The notes: generated from the letters alone by a model not told the origin. Positions 36,501 to 47,008 are shown, counted from the first letter of the stretch. The stretch is 64,000 nt of DNA from JASGTU01 sp963821815 (GCA_963821815.1 CAWGFG010000006.1:2852001-2916000); one strand, 5' to 3'. A program made the numbers and translations.

Positions 36501-38246
36501 ATCCAAGCCAAGGAACTACAGATTAAGATGGCTCAAGGCGCCAAGCCCGGCGAGGGCGGTCAGTTGCCCGGTCGCAAAGTCTATCCTTGGATCGCTAAGG
36601 TTCGTCATTCGACGCCGGGCGTGGGGTTGATATCACCGCCACCGCATCATGATATCTACTCAATCGAGGATCTAGCGGAACTGATTCACGACTTGAAGAA
36701 TGCCAACAAAGATGCACGCATCAATGTCAAGTTGGTGGCGGAGGTCGGCGTAGGCACGATTGCCGCGGGCGTGGCAAAGGGCCATGCGGACGTCATCCTC
36801 ATCAGCGGGCACGACGGCGGTACGGGCGCCTCGCCTCAGTCGAGCATCAAGTATGCCGGCTTGCCGTGGGAGCTGGGCGTGGCGGAGACGCACCAGACGT
36901 TGGTGATAAACGAACTGCGCAGTCGGGTCGTTGTCGAGACCGACGGTCAGCTGAAGACGGGACGCGACTTGGCGGTCGCCGCGCTATTGGGCGCCGAGGA
37001 ATATGGTTTCGCCACCACGCCGCTCGTGTCGCTGGGCTGCATCATGATGCGCGTTTGTCACCTGGACACGTGCCCAGTCGGCGTTGCGACTCAGAATCCA
37101 GAGTTGCGCAAGAAGTTCACCGGCGATCCACAGTACGTGGTCAACTTCATGTATTTCATGGCGCAGGAGCTGCGCGAATACATGGCCAAGCTGGGCTTCC
37201 GCACGATCAACGAGATGATCGGACGAGTCGACAAGCTGGAGGCTCGTGCAGCAGTGGAACATTGGAAGTCACGTGGGCTCGACTATTCGAACATTCTGTA
37301 TGCACCACCAATGCCGGATAGCGTAGGCCGCTACTGCCAGGTCGGACAGAATCACGGGCTCGACAAAGCACTGGACAACACCACGCTGCTTGAGTTGTGC
37401 AAGCCGGCGCTGGAAGAAGGCAAGCGCGTGGCGGCTACGCTGCCCATCCGCAACATCAACCGCGTGGTCGGCACCATCGTAGGCAGCGCGTTGACCAAAC
37501 GCTACGGCGCAGCAGGTCTGCCGGAAGACACGATCGAGCTCCATTTCCAGGGTTCAGCCGGACAGAGCTTTGCCGCTTTCGTGCCCAAGGGTATGACCAT
37601 GGAACTAGAAGGCGACGCCAATGACTACTTTGGCAAAGGGTTATCGGGCGGCAAGTTGATCGTTTACCCGCCGGCTGGTTCAACCTTCGCAGCTGAGGAG
37701 AACATCATCATCGGCAACGTGGCGTTCTACGGCGCGACGGACGGCGATGCGTATGTACGCGGTCTGGCTGGCGAGCGCTTCTGCGTCCGAAACAGCGGCG
37801 TGCGCACGGTGGTGGAAGGCGTGGGCGACCATGGTTGCGAGTATATGACCGGCGGCACAGTGGTTGTCATCGGTCGTACGGGGCGCAACTTCGCAGCCGG
37901 TATGTCGGGCGGCATCGCCTATGTCCTGGACGAGGAAGGCGACTTCGATCGCCGCTGCAACATGGAAATGGTAGACCTGTGGCCACTGACCGATGCAGCG
38001 GAAATCTCACATGTTCGCAGCATGATTCATCGTCACTTTGAGTATACGAATAGTCCAGTTGCCAAGCGGCTGCTGGATGATTGGGACGCGACCGTAGGCA
38101 AGTTCATCAAGGTGCTGCCGCGCGACTACGCCCGTATACTGGAGGCCTTCGCCCGAGTGGAGGCAGAAGGATTTAGCGGAGACGAAGCGGAGATGGCCGC
38201 GTTCGAGTTGAACAAGAACGACCTGGCTCGCGTCAGTGGCAATTAG
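33597..38246 (+). CDS. gltB: Glutamate synthase (GOGAT), large subunit
   Basis: A 1549-residue GOGAT large subunit making two glutamates from glutamine, 2-oxoglutarate and reductant. Cys32 (HDACGVGFV) is the N-terminal nucleophile of the glutaminase domain, so a 31-residue propeptide should be removed. The central and FMN-binding domains follow, with SGHDGGTGASPQSS. Cys residues in CIMMRVCHLDTC bind the 3Fe-4S cluster, and the C-terminal GXGXG beta-helix contains GLSGGKL. Length is standard. The start is GTG after AAAGGAG. gltD follows at 219 bp. Confidence 0.98.
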   Translation: MNSESSGCGLQLQNGLPVKQGLYDPRFEHDACGVGFVVHVKGERSNKIVRNALTVLHNLDHRGAVGAEENTGDGAGILLQIPHEFFQRVCSGLDISLPEPGEYGVGMMYLSQDAAQRAKCMSVVEQLVQEEGQEVLGWRHVPTNPNDLGKGARARMPAVYQLFIGRNDDDLPNTDGLAFERKLYVIRRQAENAVLAMRAADLSAVGDLFYFASLSSRTVVYKGMLLTDQLTKFFPDLLEHDVKSAIAIVHSRFSTNTFPSWERAHPYRYMIHNGEINTLRGNVNWMTARESILASDLWGDDIRKIIPVIDQTGSDSSMFDNCLEFLSLSGRSLPHVMMMMIPEPWSNHESMTPDRRAFYEYHSTMMEPWDGPASIAFTDGAIVGASLDRNGLRPSRYYVTKDDMVVMASEVGVLEIEPENILEKKRLEPGRMFLVDTVQGRIISDDELKSTMAAEHPYQEWLDTYMVDLEEIEDGQHIPPPPLSRVIERQQVFGYTYEQLRKILGPMATDGVEPVGAMGNDTPLAVLSDMPQLLYNYFRQLFAQVTNPPIDAIREDIITDTGVNMGTELNILQTLPENCRQIRIETPVLTNEELSKIRDLDRKYFRSETFSILFDPDEGSEGMENTLQQIFADVDEAIEGGVNILVLSDRGVHQNRAAIPALLAVSGLHHHLIRTGKRTQVTLILESGEPREVHHFAVLIGYGASAINPYLGFESLEVMVQEGMLNGFDVPTAHYNYRKALIKGIVKTCSKMGISTIQSYCGAQIFEALGLKQEFVDKYFTWTPTRVEGIGIEEIAQETIRRHHKAFPQRSPNGEVLPAGGEYQWRHDGERHLFNPQTIHFLQQATRSNDYSVFKLYSSLVNDQDRKTMTLRGLLDFKFLDEPIPLDEVEPVESIVKRFKTGAMSYGSISKEAHEALAIAMNRIGGKSNTGEGGEDPQRYIQLENGDSKNSAIKQVASGRFGVTSEYLIQAKELQIKMAQGAKPGEGGQLPGRKVYPWIAKVRHSTPGVGLISPPPHHDIYSIEDLAELIHDLKNANKDARINVKLVAEVGVGTIAAGVAKGHADVILISGHDGGTGASPQSSIKYAGLPWELGVAETHQTLVINELRSRVVVETDGQLKTGRDLAVAALLGAEEYGFATTPLVSLGCIMMRVCHLDTCPVGVATQNPELRKKFTGDPQYVVNFMYFMAQELREYMAKLGFRTINEMIGRVDKLEARAAVEHWKSRGLDYSNILYAPPMPDSVGRYCQVGQNHGLDKALDNTTLLELCKPALEEGKRVAATLPIRNINRVVGTIVGSALTKRYGAAGLPEDTIELHFQGSAGQSFAAFVPKGMTMELEGDANDYFGKGLSGGKLIVYPPAGSTFAAEENIIIGNVAFYGATDGDAYVRGLAGERFCVRNSGVRTVVEGVGDHGCEYMTGGTVVVIGRTGRNFAAGMSGGIAYVLDEEGDFDRRCNMEMVDLWPLTDAAEISHVRSMIHRHFEYTNSPVAKRLLDDWDATVGKFIKVLPRDYARILEAFARVEAEGFSGDEAEMAAFELNKNDLARVSGN

Positions 38247-38267
38247 CTGGATATTCGATATAAAGGT

Positions 38268-38429
38268 ACACAGAGAGCGCTGACAGTAAAGAGAGAACAC
38301 AGAGAGAAAAGTAGACAGAGACTAAGCTATTGGACGGCTGAAACTGCTAAAACAATTGAGGCAATTATCAGCTCCTTTGGCTTTCTCTGTATTCCTCTGT
38401 GAGATACTCTGTGATCTCTGTGATAAAAG
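38268..38429. repeat. CACAGAG-rich inverted repeats between gltB and gltD
   Basis: ACACAGAGAG occurs at 38268 and 38297, with a further ACAGAG near 38315; four CTCTGT units, several as CTCTGTG, lie at 38385-38421 in the opposite sense. The two halves can form a long imperfect stem enclosing about 70 bases. It could shape gltB-gltD expression, or just be a simple-sequence relic. Confidence 0.55.
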
Positions 38430-38465
38430 TTTGAGATAGCTTCAATAGGTAGTGGAGAAAAACGT

Positions 38466-39968
38466 ATGGGTAAGCCGACAGGCTTTATGGAATATCAACG
38501 GAACTTGGGTGAGGAACGGGCGCCGCTGGAGCGGATCCATGACTGGAACGAGTTCCACCTACCTCTGACTGTCGCTGACATGCAGCAACAGGGTGCGCGG
38601 TGCATGGACTGCGGAATTCCCTTCTGCCACACGGGCATCCTGTTGAACGGTATGGCGTCTGGCTGTCCAATCAACAACCTCATCCCCGAGTGGAATGACT
38701 TGGTCTACATGGATCAGTGGGAAGAGGCTTTGGCTCGACTGCACAAGACAAACAACTTCCCGGAATTTACGGGTCGCGTATGCCCCGCCCCGTGCGAGGG
38801 TTCGTGCACGCTGGGTATTAATGAACCGGCGGTTACCATCAAGAGCATCGAGTGCGCAATCGTTGACCGCGGCTTCGAAGAAGGCTGGGTCACACCGGAT
38901 GCTGCAGAAATCAGCACCGGCAAGCGTGTGGCCGTTGTGGGTTCAGGACCATCCGGGCTGGCGTGCGCAGCGCAGCTCAATTCGGTAGGTCATCGTGTAA
39001 CGGTCTACGAGCGATCAGACCGTGTCGGCGGATTGCTCATGTACGGTATTCCCAACATGAAACTGGACAAGAACATCGTCCAACGTCGAGTCAACCTCAT
39101 GGAGCGTGAAGGCGTAGTCTTCATCACCAATTGCGAAGTGGGCAAGGATGTCACCGCCCAGCAGTTGCAGGCGGATTACGATGCAATCGTGCTCTGCTGC
39201 GGCGCCACCAAGCCGCGTGATCTGACGGTGGAAGGCCGTGAACTGAAGGGCGTTCATTATGCCATGGAGTACCTGCACGGAAACACAAAGCATCTGCTCG
39301 ATATGGCAGAAGGTTCCAAGGACCCGAATGCGTTCGCGAAGATCAATGCAGAGGGCAAGGACGTCATCGTCATCGGCGGCGGCGACACAGGCAATGACTG
39401 TCTGGGTACGGCCATGCGTCAGGGATGTCGTTCGCTGAACATGTTCGAGATCCTGCCGCAACCGCCAATGAAGCGCGCTTCAGACAATCCGTGGCCGGAA
39501 TGGCCCAAAGTTCTGCGTACCGACTATGGCCATGCCGAGGCAGCCGCGCGGTTCGGCGAGGACCCGCGTACGTTCCTGATTTCCACTAAGAAGTTCGTAG
39601 GCGACGAGAACGGCAAGCTCAAAGAACTGCACACGGTCATGATCGAATGGGACCGTGACGAAGATACCGGACGCTTCACCTTAAAGGAGGTTCCCGGCAC
39701 TGAGCGGGTATGGCCTGCGCAGTTGGTTCTGCTGGCACTGGGCTTCCTCGGCCCCGAAGATTCGCTGGTCGAGCAGTTCGGTTTGGAGCGGGACGCTCGC
39801 TCCAACGTGAAGGCCGAGCATGAGCAGTATCACACCAGCATTGAGGGCGTCTTCGCGGCCGGCGACATGCGTCGCGGTCAGAGCCTGGTGGTCTGGGCCA
39901 TTAACGAGGGTCGCGGCGCCGCACGAGAATGCGATCGCTGGCTGATGGGAGAGACGAGTCTGCCGTAG
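38466..39968 (+). CDS. gltD: Glutamate synthase (GOGAT), small subunit
   Basis: A 500-residue FAD/NADPH subunit that feeds electrons to GltB. It starts MGKPTGFMEYQR, as most family members do. The N-terminal Cys clusters CMDCGIPFCHTG and CPAPCEGSC bind 4Fe-4S clusters. VVGSGPSGLACA is the FAD loop (about residue 157), and VIGGGDTGNDC the NADPH loop; the C-terminal AAGDMRRGQSLVVWAI closes the FAD site. GTGGAG precedes the ATG. It should be co-expressed with gltB despite the 219-bp gap. Confidence 0.97.
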   Translation: MGKPTGFMEYQRNLGEERAPLERIHDWNEFHLPLTVADMQQQGARCMDCGIPFCHTGILLNGMASGCPINNLIPEWNDLVYMDQWEEALARLHKTNNFPEFTGRVCPAPCEGSCTLGINEPAVTIKSIECAIVDRGFEEGWVTPDAAEISTGKRVAVVGSGPSGLACAAQLNSVGHRVTVYERSDRVGGLLMYGIPNMKLDKNIVQRRVNLMEREGVVFITNCEVGKDVTAQQLQADYDAIVLCCGATKPRDLTVEGRELKGVHYAMEYLHGNTKHLLDMAEGSKDPNAFAKINAEGKDVIVIGGGDTGNDCLGTAMRQGCRSLNMFEILPQPPMKRASDNPWPEWPKVLRTDYGHAEAAARFGEDPRTFLISTKKFVGDENGKLKELHTVMIEWDRDEDTGRFTLKEVPGTERVWPAQLVLLALGFLGPEDSLVEQFGLERDARSNVKAEHEQYHTSIEGVFAAGDMRRGQSLVVWAINEGRGAARECDRWLMGETSLP

Positions 39969-39986
39969 CCAATTTGCGCTGATTAT

Positions 39987-40015
39987 TTGCCACAGGGATT
40001 GCGCTCTGATATACT
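39987..40015 (+). promoter_or_regulatory. Promoter of tRNA-Pro
   Basis: TTGCCA and TATACT are separated by exactly 17 bp, ending 12 bp before the first base of the tRNA. This is a good sigma-70-type promoter, with a predicted 5' leader of only a few bases. Confidence 0.75.
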
Positions 40016-40027
40016 GGCGTGTACTGT

Positions 40028-40104
<77 letters not shown>

Positions 40105-40130
40105 TATTGGGCTACCGCCCAGAGGTACAG

Positions 40131-40173
40131 CGTCCATTTCGATCGAGAGATCGGGGTGGACGTTTTGCGTTTT
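40131..40173 (+). terminator. Intrinsic terminator of tRNA-Pro
   Basis: CGTCCATTTCGATC pairs with GATCGGGGTGGACG (three U-G wobbles) around a GAGA tetraloop, and TTTTGCGTTTT follows directly. This is a classic rho-independent structure 26 bp past the tRNA. Confidence 0.85.
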
Positions 40174-40198
40174 CCCCTCATTAGTCAGCATTACCAGA

Positions 40199-40637
40199 AT
40201 GAAACTTGACGACGCTATCCAAGGTTACTGGCTAGACAAAAAGCTAGACTTCAGCGTAGCCACAATCGCCAACTACGGCTATGCATTCTGCCAGTTTCAG
40301 GACTTCATCGGCGATGTGGAAATCGAAGATATTAGTGCTGATGACATTCGGCGCTACATGGCTTACTTGCGGAGAGATGTGGGCATGGCCATAAGCTCGA
40401 TCCATACACGATGGGCAATTCCTGAAACGTGACAATCTATATCACATGATTGTGCGGCTGGGTGAACGCGCCGGCGTGAAGAACGTTCATCCACATCGCC
40501 TTCGGCACAGGTTCGCATTTGAATTCCTGCGGAACGGTGGGCAACTGTTGATCCTCAAGGAATTACTTGACATGAAGATCTAGAAACGGTCACGGTCTAC
40601 GCACGCATCGCAGATAAGGACATTGACGCATCAGTAT
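40199..40637 (+). pseudogene. Decayed tyrosine recombinase (integrase) next to tRNA-Pro
   Basis: The first 77 codons encode an N-terminal core-binding domain (LDKKLDFSVATIANYGYAF, then DDIRRYMAYLRR). After about 40410 the frame shifts into the C-terminal part, with an internal deletion removing most of the catalytic domain. There HPHRLRHRFA is the conserved HxxR region, and ETVTVYARIADKD contains the tyrosine nucleophile in yet another frame. Location at a tRNA 3' end fits an integrative element that has since been lost. Confidence 0.88.
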
Positions 40638-41393
40638 TGTCAGACGTCCATATCCACTGTCGACGGTTCTCTCCCGCTGCACCGGATAAAGGGGGTCAGG
40701 CGGCATTGCGAAAAGTCTTCGGATATCAGCCTCAAGCTGCGGACGATTGCGTTTCACAATGAGCACATAGTGACCCTGTTGCTCTCGAATCCGTCGCACG
40801 AAACGCGGTCGCGTATGCAGCGCATCGGCGGTGATGACAATGCCCGAACAGTCAGTCTGCTCGATATACTCTTGAGCCGTGGCTGCCTCATAGCCCTTGC
40901 TCTCTATCATTTCACAGTGTTGTAGATGGCCTGAATCAACAGCATAGACATTGAGCACTTCCTGCCCCTCTACTGCTTCAGGTGTGCGGCAGTGACTGCC
41001 TCGCAGCATCTTTCCGTCAATCGCCCAGTGTACAAGTTCGTCCGCAGTGCGCTCTGGAGCTAGCTGACGCAGCCCGTCTCGTACCACTATGTTCAACTCG
41101 ACCACGTCCAGATGGGCGCATACGTAGCTATAGGTATTGGCACAGGGAAGGCTCTCTATGCCCAATGCGCCTGTGAGCCATGCCTCGCGCAATTTCGCCC
41201 AGTGCGCCGCTCCGCTTATCGTCTGCTCCCCTGACAGTTTCGCCACCAGCAGAATTGTCAACACTGTTGCCGCTTCGTAGCGCCGACCACGCTTGTGCCG
41301 ATGGTCCGGCACTCGTCGCAACGCCTCCACAAGACTCTGTATGCGACGCCTATCCACTTCATGCGTAACTGCTGATTCTGTGCTAGATTCCAT
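40590..41393 (-). pseudogene. ISAs1-family transposase, 3'-truncated
   Basis: The ATG at 41393 has AAAGGAG upstream. The protein follows ISAs1-type (DDE) transposases: DHRHKRGRRYE near residue 30, the first Asp in WAIDGKMLRGS and the second in VITADALHT. Normal proteins are about 370-390 residues; this one loses family sequence after DSGYGR (about residue 245), just before the catalytic Glu. The last ~20 codons are read from the antisense of the neighbouring integrase remnant, so it should be inactive. Confidence 0.88.
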
Positions 41394-41495
41394 TATGGAC
41401 TCCTTTTGTCGGTTGCTTGGTATTTGGCGTACTAAAGTTTACCTGCAAAGGAGTCTATTTTATCTATTCGTTTTGCGACTTTTTGAGAAGCCCTG
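40640..41495 (-). mobile_element. Truncated ISAs1-family insertion sequence
   Basis: The transposase-upstream end carries the ISAs1-type terminal sequence CAGGGCTTCTC on the minus strand, ending at 41495. The opposite end is missing: at about 40640 the element abuts the 3' end of the integrase remnant, so the second inverted repeat was deleted. No target duplication can therefore be checked. Confidence 0.75.
41398..41455 (-). promoter_or_regulatory. Hairpin that would mask the transposase ribosome site
   Basis: On the transposase strand, GACTCCTTT pairs perfectly with AAAGGAGTC, which contains the Shine-Dalgarno for the ATG at 41393; the loop is about 40 bases. Several insertion sequences use this layout to block translation of mRNAs entering from outside the element. 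Confidence 0.55.
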
Positions 41496-41526
41496 AAGCC
41501 TGACCCGTTCAATCGTATTGTGTCGT

Positions 41527-42060
41527 CTATTCTCGTACACGCACGAATCGACTCTTCACCAACATGTCATTGTAGACATCGGTTTGCGCGTGCCGAAAGT
41601 GCAGCCGTCGGTCCATCTTCCCGAAGAGCGGTATTCCGTCACCCAGAAGGATGGGTATGCGTGTGATGATCATTTCATCAATGAGGTCCTGCTGCAGGAA
41701 GCTCTGAATGGTCAGACCACCGTCGATGTACAGATGCTCATACCCGCGCGCATTGAGATCGCGCACCAGTTCGGCTGCATCCGCGTTGACGATCGATGCC
41801 TTGTCCTCATACCCGTCGGGGAGTTTGTACAGCGAAGTGCTCAACACGAAGACAGGACGCTCATAGGGCCAGATACCGAAAGAGACCACCGTCTCGAATG
41901 TATTTCGCCCCATGACAATAGCGTCGACGCGGGCCATGAAGTCGCTAAAGCCATAGTCGCTGTCGGAGGGATTGGGAATCTCGTTCAGCCAATCGATCTC
42001 GCCGCCTGCACCGGCGATATAGCCGTCCAGACTTGTTGCTATATACACGTAGTTTGTCAT
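41527..42060 (-). CDS. DHFR/RibD C-terminal-like reductase (177 aa)
   Basis: A second YyaP/RibD-C-type reductase. It opens YIATSLDGYIAGAGGEIDW and has VMGRNTFETV (about residue 50) and LYIDGGLTIQSFL, the NADPH-binding strand-helix, then a C-terminal PILLGDGIPLFG. It is only distantly similar to the protein at 22.6 kb. Cellular role unknown. Upstream, 60 bp away, is the end of hisS, in the same direction. Confidence 0.9.
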   Translation of the reverse strand: MTNYVYIATSLDGYIAGAGGEIDWLNEIPNPSDSDYGFSDFMARVDAIVMGRNTFETVVSFGIWPYERPVFVLSTSLYKLPDGYEDKASIVNADAAELVRDLNARGYEHLYIDGGLTIQSFLQQDLIDEMIITRIPILLGDGIPLFGKMDRRLHFRHAQTDVYNDMLVKSRFVRVRE

Positions 42061-42120
42061 GACAGATTGCCTCCCTTCGGACGACTCTCCAGTGAGATTG
42101 CCGTGCTATCCTAGCCTACG

Positions 42121-43506
<1,386 letters not shown>

Positions 43507-43563
43507 ACTACACACTCCAAATCAGAGGATATCCGCTCAGCGATATCCAGTGGTTTCTGCTCT

Positions 43564-44676
43564 CTATGCCGCCAGCGCTTGCGAGGGTTCGGTGAACACC
43601 ATGCCAAATGCCTTAGCGACCAAGTCATGCGTCAACAATCCGTGATGCGTATTGAGCCCATGCAACAGGTCAGGATGATTGCGCACAGCGTCAAGTCCGG
43701 CGTTGGCTATGTCCAGTGCATAAGACATAGTTTGATTGACCAAAGCAAAGGTGCTTGTGCGCGGGATTGCGCCGGGCATGTTGGCCACACAATAATGGAC
43801 CACGTCGTCGATGACAAAGGTGGGATCGCTGTGGGTGGTGGGATGGCTCGTTTCAACACAACCGCCCTGATCCACGGCTACATCTACAATGACCGAGCCG
43901 CTGCGCATGTGGGCGAGCATCTCCCTGGTCACAAGCCACGGGGCTAAGCCGCCGGGTATGAGGATGGCGCCGATGACGAGATCAGCCTCGAAGACCGCTC
44001 GTTCAATGTTATATTCATTGCTTGCGCGAGTCTGCAGGCGACCGTGGAATATGTCATCCAGATACTGCAGCCGGTCGTGATGGATGTCCAACACGGTGAC
44101 CTGTGCGCCCATGCCCAAGGCGACCTTGGCAGCATTTGAGCCAACCGTACCGCCGCCTAGGATGGTGACATCAGCCGGCGCGACGCCGGGCACACCGCCC
44201 AACAGCACGCCGCGCCCGCCGTGGTGCTTCTCCAAATAGGTTGCGCCAACCTGAGTTGCCATGCGGCCTGCGACCTCGCTCATGGGCATAAGCAACGGTA
44301 ACTTGCGGTCGGGCGTCTGCACGGTTTCATACGCGATGCCGGTGGCGCCGCTGGCAAGCAAGGCCTCGGTTAGTTTGCGGTCTGCAGCTAGATGGAGATA
44401 GGTAAAGAGAATGAGGTCCTCGCGGAGGTAACCATATTCCGGTGCGACGGGCTCTTTAACCTTCACGACCATGTCCGCCGCCCATGCCTCGCCGGCATCG
44501 GTGACGACGGTTGCACCTGCCGCCTCGTACTCCTCATCCAGGAGAAAACTGCCAGCTCCGGCTCCGGTCTCGACCAAGACAGTATGACCACGCCTGCTGA
44601 GCACGTCGACCGCACCCGGTGTCAATCCAACACGATTCTCGCCGTCCTTGATCTCTTTCGGCAACCCGATTAGCAT
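43564..44676 (-). CDS. ald: Alanine dehydrogenase
   Basis: A 370-residue NAD-dependent alanine dehydrogenase (reversible L-alanine to pyruvate and ammonium). It starts MLIGLPKEIKDGENRVGLTP with the substrate Arg. The catalytic Lys is in VKVKEPVAPEY and a His in LHLAADRKL. The NAD loop is ILGGGTVGSNAAKVA. The ATG at 44676 has GGAGGAG directly upstream, and the length is then exactly the family norm. A longer frame with an extra 13 residues is rejected. Confidence 0.97.
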   Translation of the reverse strand: MLIGLPKEIKDGENRVGLTPGAVDVLSRRGHTVLVETGAGAGSFLLDEEYEAAGATVVTDAGEAWAADMVVKVKEPVAPEYGYLREDLILFTYLHLAADRKLTEALLASGATGIAYETVQTPDRKLPLLMPMSEVAGRMATQVGATYLEKHHGGRGVLLGGVPGVAPADVTILGGGTVGSNAAKVALGMGAQVTVLDIHHDRLQYLDDIFHGRLQTRASNEYNIERAVFEADLVIGAILIPGGLAPWLVTREMLAHMRSGSVIVDVAVDQGGCVETSHPTTHSDPTFVIDDVVHYCVANMPGAIPRTSTFALVNQTMSYALDIANAGLDAVRNHPDLLHGLNTHHGLLTHDLVAKAFGMVFTEPSQALAA

Positions 44677-44912
44677 TTCTCTCCTCCATACTGGCATACT
44701 CCGCCGACCGAGCACCGGGCGAGCGGCAAAGGCGGTTCAGTTATTGCGGGTCTGGCTTATTGAACCAATAAGCAAACTATGCAGCAGTTACCAGTGAAAC
44801 ACGCAGAAAGAACATCACATCAGTATATGAGGCCAGTGTATCCTGCGCCAGTGTATCAGCAGCCATACATTCGGGCAAGAATTTGGCACTCCATCCGATC
44901 AGTGGACAGCCT

Positions 44913-45035
44913 TTAGCAGGAGTAAGCAGCAAAGGCGCCGCTGGTATCCGGCGACAAAGCAGAGGTTTTGCCAAAGCCGCCATTTCCGATGACAATAACG
45001 TGCACTTATGCGCGTCTGATGATAATGACGTGCAC
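44913..45035 (-). pseudogene. 5' remnant of a P-loop kinase gene with a duplicated start
   Basis: From the GTG at 45005 the frame reads VHVIVIGNGGFGKTSAL, a Walker A start like that of adenylate-kinase-like ATPases, but stops after 30 codons. The preceding 30 bp (GTG at 45035) repeats the beginning as VHVIII before TAA. The rest of the 417-bp gap between ald and sppA has no gene I can support. Confidence 0.45.
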
Positions 45036-45093
45036 TGATGCGCTCTGGTCAGCGCGATAATCGATGCGCCGTAGTACTAACTGGAAGACGTAA

Positions 45094-46908
45094 ATGTTAG
45101 CAGCCATATCTAGCGCCGTAGGTTCCGTAGGCCGCGCGCTAAGCTACTCATGGCAGTGGCTCACCTGCACCATTCATAACTCAATACGCTGGTTCTTACA
45201 CAGCCGGCTGCCTGACTATGCCGTCATTGCGCTTGACCACAGTATCTCCGAACGCGTGCCGACAGTCCCTTGGTGGTATGCCTACATTCCCGGATTGAAA
45301 CTGCCGCTCAGCTTGGAGTATATAACCAACGCGCTGCGGCGAATTGCTGAAGACCCAGATATCAAAGGCGTCGTCATTCTCATGAAGGACCCGGGCCTAA
45401 GCCTGGCGCAGGGACAGAGCATGGCGCGCATGTGCCAGCGTTTCCACGACTGGGACGCGAAGTTCCGCCAACCGGGCGCCCAGCCGAAAAAAGTCATCAT
45501 CCATCTGGAAGAGGTGAATATCCCCTCCTATTTGGCTGCTTGCGGCGCCGACGTAATCACCATGACGCCAATGGCTTCCTGGGACATTCTCGGCGTGCGC
45601 GCCGCGCCCGTCTTCCTCAAGGACACGCTTGCCAAGTTCGGCGTCGAGTTCGACGTCATGCGCATCGCCCCCTGGAAGACGGCTGCCGACCAGTTTGCGT
45701 GCTCTGAGATGTCGGAGGCGAACCGTGAACAGATCGAGTGGCTGCTGGAAAGTCTGTACGAACAGATTATGGAAGCGACTGTTTACGGTCGAGGCCTGGA
45801 AGTGGATAAAGTGCGCGAGCTCATTGACCGGGCTCCGCTGACGGCTGCTGAAGCCAAAGAGGCAGGTCTCATCGACGTCGCGCTCTACAAGGATGAAATC
45901 GGCACTCACCTGCAGTCCGAGGATAAACCAGCCAGCCTGAAGACGTACGCCAGCACGCGCGGACTCCTGCTGAACCGCGTGCGCGCTCGACCAGGTAAGT
46001 CCGTGGGCATCCTCAACCTCAAAGGGACCATAACTGGCAAGGAGAGCAGGGTCTTTCCGCTGCCCATTCCTATCCTAGGCGAAGGCACAGTGGGCAGCAT
46101 CACCGTGGAGCAGCAAATCCGCAGCGCTCGGCGTGACAGCAACATGGCGGCTGTCATCGTCCACGTGGACAGTGGCGGCGGATCCGCCATGGCGAGCGAT
46201 CTCATCTGTCGTGAGCTGGAAATGCTCAGCCAGGAGAAACCGGTTGTCGTCTACATGGGCGACGTGGCAGCCAGCGGCGGCTACTATATTGCCGCACCAG
46301 CCAGCAAAATCATCGCACAGGGTGCATCGTTGACAGGCAGCATCGGCGTCATCGTAGCCAAGCCGATCACCGCCGGCGCCTTCGACAAGCTGGACGCACA
46401 TCGTGAGGTAATCCAGCGTGGCGACAACGTCGGGCTCTACGCCGAAGACACCAGATGGACGGAGGAGCAGCGGACTCAGGTAGAGGCGCAGGTTCGTTTC
46501 TACTATGACGCATTCAAACGAGTCGTGGCGCGTGGCCGCGGGCTAGAATATGAGAGTCTGGACGATATCTGCAACGGCCGAGTCTGGACCGGTAGACAAG
46601 CGCTGGCGTTGGGCCTCGTCGACGAGATCGGCGATTTCCAATTGGCGCTGGAATACGCCTGCGATCTGAGCGGGCTGCCTAATGACGGCACGGTGCGTAC
46701 GCGCAACATATCCGCCCCGCGCACTCGCAACTTGCCGGAACCCGCCAATCCCGCCAAAGCGCTTTCGGGTGAGGCGACGCTTGCTCAGCTACGCGAATTG
46801 GCCGCTTCGTTGCTGCAAGGCGATTGGCAGGCTGTCCTGGGCGATGAGTACGTCTGGTACATCGCGGACGGATTACCGAATCTCCGACAATTAATCCATC
46901 GCCGTTAA
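45094..46908 (+). CDS. sppA: Signal peptide peptidase SppA, 67-kDa type
   Basis: A 604-residue membrane serine protease that degrades cleaved signal peptides. It has the tandem (long) layout of two ClpP-like halves. The general base is Lys195 (APWKTAADQF) in the N-terminal half and the nucleophile Ser394 (GDVAASGGYYIA) in the C-terminal half. SLTGSIGVI and GRVWTGRQALALGLVDEIG follow. The N-terminal hydrophobic stretch is less pronounced than in E. coli SppA. The ATG has GGAAGA upstream. Confidence 0.93.
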   Translation: MLAAISSAVGSVGRALSYSWQWLTCTIHNSIRWFLHSRLPDYAVIALDHSISERVPTVPWWYAYIPGLKLPLSLEYITNALRRIAEDPDIKGVVILMKDPGLSLAQGQSMARMCQRFHDWDAKFRQPGAQPKKVIIHLEEVNIPSYLAACGADVITMTPMASWDILGVRAAPVFLKDTLAKFGVEFDVMRIAPWKTAADQFACSEMSEANREQIEWLLESLYEQIMEATVYGRGLEVDKVRELIDRAPLTAAEAKEAGLIDVALYKDEIGTHLQSEDKPASLKTYASTRGLLLNRVRARPGKSVGILNLKGTITGKESRVFPLPIPILGEGTVGSITVEQQIRSARRDSNMAAVIVHVDSGGGSAMASDLICRELEMLSQEKPVVVYMGDVAASGGYYIAAPASKIIAQGASLTGSIGVIVAKPITAGAFDKLDAHREVIQRGDNVGLYAEDTRWTEEQRTQVEAQVRFYYDAFKRVVARGRGLEYESLDDICNGRVWTGRQALALGLVDEIGDFQLALEYACDLSGLPNDGTVRTRNISAPRTRNLPEPANPAKALSGEATLAQLRELAASLLQGDWQAVLGDEYVWYIADGLPNLRQLIHRR

Positions 46909-47008
46909 ACGCGGTACCATATGCCATAGCAGCTTATTGCTGTCGAACCATTTCTTTCAGTCAGTTCTCGCTTAGTGCCATCAGAACAGTACGCAAAGGG
47001 TTATTGAA

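Noticed and set aside
44777..44995. 72-codon minus-strand ORF upstream of sppA
   Set aside because: Its sequence is unconvincing; a different frame of the same DNA carries the Walker A remnant.
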